Origin: DATJJW01 sp035491935
Lineage (GTDB): Bacteria > Pseudomonadota > Alphaproteobacteria > ATCC43930 > CGMCC-115725
Length of the DNA: 7,209 bases
Direction of reading: 5' to 3'
Assembly (NCBI GenBank): GCA_035491935.1
Contig: DATJJW010000266.1
Span: forward strand, 1 to 7,209
Numbering within the stretch: position 1 is the first letter of the stretch; each line of letters opens with the position of its first letter. Below the pieces are notes generated by a model, which was not told where the DNA came from, did not search any database, and saw nothing but the letters and a program-made list of their open reading frames with translations. Both the position numbers and the translations under genes were made by a program. Shown here piece after piece: positions 6,269 through 7,209 of this stretch.

Positions 6269-7209
6269 GGCGGTTATATCGGCAAGCCGATCCCACGGGT
6301 CGAGGATCTCCGCTTCGTCCGCGGGCAGGGGCGCTATACCGACGACCTGGCCGATCGCGATGCGGTCTGGGCTTATTTCGCGCGCACCAACCATGCCCAC
6401 GCCAAGATCCTGGCGACCGACGTCCAGGCGGCATCCCGGATGCCGGGCGTCGTCGCCGTGCTGACCATCGACGACTATCTGGCCGATGGCCACAACCCGA
6501 TGCATCACGTACCGATCCCGGCCGATGCCGTCGATTCCAAGCAACCGGCCTTCAAGGCGACGCCGGCCTCGCCGATCTTCGACGGGCCGCATATGCCGCT
6601 GGCCAAGGACAAGGTACGCCATGTCGGCGAGGCGGTGGCGCTGGTCATCGCCGAGACGCTGGACCAGGCGCGCGACGCCGCCGAGCTGGTCGCGGTCGAA
6701 TACGAACCGTTGCCGGCAGTGGTCTTTCCCTTGGACGCCGTGGCCGGAGGCGCACCGCAGCTTTGGGAGGGCGCGCCAGGCAATATCTGCTTCGACCAGA
6801 GTTCCGGCGACGAGGCGGCGACCGAGGCCGCATTCGGCCGCGCGCATCTGGTGCTGGAGCATACTTTCGTCAACAGCCGCATCGTCACCTGCCAGATGGA
6901 GCCACGCTCGGCCATCGCGCGTTTTGATGCCGAGACCCAGCGCTACCACCTGCTCTCCGGCAGCCAGGGCGCGGTGCGCCAGCGCATGGAGCTGGCCCAG
7001 GCGCTGGGCTGTCCTGTCGATCGCATCGACATCGTCTGCCCCGATGTCGGCGGCGGCTTCGGCTCGCGTACCACGCTCTACACCGAGCAGTTGCTGGTCA
7101 CCTGGGCGGCCAAGCGTGTCGGCCGCACCGTGCGCTGGACCTCCGACCGCAGCGAGGCGTTCCTGACCGATTATCAAGGCCGCGACCTCGTCACCAAGGC
7201 ATCGATGGA
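6251..7209 (+). CDS. Molybdopterin-binding large subunit, xanthine dehydrogenase/CoxL family (3' end outside window)
   Basis: The first 319 codons of a protein usually near 750-800 residues. The reading frame is open to the window edge. It begins with the family signature YIGKPIPRVEDLRFVRGQG followed by RYTDD, and the a/b hammerhead domain runs to about residue 158 (KDKVRHVGEAVALVIAE, VAVEYEPLPAV). The molybdenum-cofactor domain then starts, with QMEPRSAIA (215-223), SGSQGA (236-241, whose glutamine normally lies near the Mo centre) and VGGGFGSR (266-273). Such subunits hydroxylate aromatic N-heterocycles, aldehydes or aromatic CoA esters with water, together with [2Fe-2S] and FAD subunits, expected beyond the edge. 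The start is uncertain: ATG 6251 and ATG 6266 lie in a 15-bp duplication, and an in-frame TTG at 6218 overlaps the UbiD stop as TTGA and could allow translational coupling. The catalytic glutamate and the loop that separates CO dehydrogenases from hydroxylases are not in view. Confidence 0.92.
   Translation, partial: MGGGHMGGYIGKPIPRVEDLRFVRGQGRYTDDLADRDAVWAYFARTNHAHAKILATDVQAASRMPGVVAVLTIDDYLADGHNPMHHVPIPADAVDSKQPAFKATPASPIFDGPHMPLAKDKVRHVGEAVALVIAETLDQARDAAELVAVEYEPLPAVVFPLDAVAGGAPQLWEGAPGNICFDQSSGDEAATEAAFGRAHLVLEHTFVNSRIVTCQMEPRSAIARFDAETQRYHLLSGSQGAVRQRMELAQALGCPVDRIDIVCPDVGGGFGSRTTLYTEQLLVTWAAKRVGRTVRWTSDRSEAFLTDYQGRDLVTKASM

Noticed and set aside
4722..6434. Long minus-strand open frame of 570 codons opposite UbiD
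   Set aside because: It is a GC-rich mirror of the UbiD gene and of the Mo subunit's start. Its translation is low-complexity, rich in His, Arg, Asp and Gly, with no family motif.
6197..7177. Minus-strand open frame of 326 codons opposite the Mo subunit
   Set aside because: The plus frame carries clear hammerhead and VGGGFG motifs. The opposite frame shows none and is a codon-bias shadow.
6251..7209. Aerobic CO dehydrogenase large subunit (coxL)
   Set aside because: The diagnostic active-site loop lies beyond the window and the neighbours are aromatic-degradation genes, so the specific CO dehydrogenase name is not supported.

Overview
The window reads as a GC-rich chromosome segment of an alphaproteobacterium, probably from the Hyphomicrobiales (Rhizobiales). 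The evidence is the initiator tRNA, whose anticodon stem has an A-U pair where most bacteria have the outermost of three G-C pairs, together with the high-GC codon use. No genus can be assigned from the sequence alone.

Layout. Positions 1-286 hold tRNA-fMet, its Rho-independent terminator and a leader. Positions 287-1183 (+) encode a complete class I fructose-bisphosphate aldolase, a housekeeping gene of glycolysis, gluconeogenesis or the Calvin cycle. From 1248 to the right edge lies an aromatic-catabolism cluster in two divergent arms. The minus arm, 3480 down to 1248, encodes an FAD-dependent aromatic-ring monooxygenase (salicylate hydroxylase / 6-hydroxynicotinate monooxygenase-like) and then a type I extradiol ring-cleavage dioxygenase (BphC-like, vicinal-oxygen-chelate fold). 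The plus arm encodes an IclR-family regulator (3695-4534, TTG start), a UbiD-family prenylated-FMN-dependent decarboxylase (4662-6221), and the N-terminal part of a xanthine-dehydrogenase/CoxL-type molybdopterin hydroxylase large subunit (6251 to beyond 7209).

How the genes may work together (inference). The set suits stepwise breakdown of an aromatic or N-heteroaromatic carboxylic acid. The molybdenum enzyme would hydroxylate the ring with water, UbiD would remove a carboxylate, the flavin monooxygenase would add a hydroxyl to give an ortho-diol, and the dioxygenase would open the ring. The IclR protein probably senses a pathway compound. The substrate cannot be read from the sequence. Genes still needed (the Fe-S and FAD subunits of the Mo enzyme, a UbiX flavin prenyltransferase, and ring-fission product hydrolases or dehydrogenases) are not in this window.

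Control. The only two AT-rich islands in the window lie just upstream of the divergent arms (about 3560-3620) and of the UbiD gene (about 4558-4611). Both carry the pattern TATAA-N4-ATTTA. In the first island it falls within a 14-bp inverted repeat that overlaps an extended -10 element. This suggests one shared operator for the cluster's own IclR protein. No CRISPR array, insertion sequence or prophage gene is visible.
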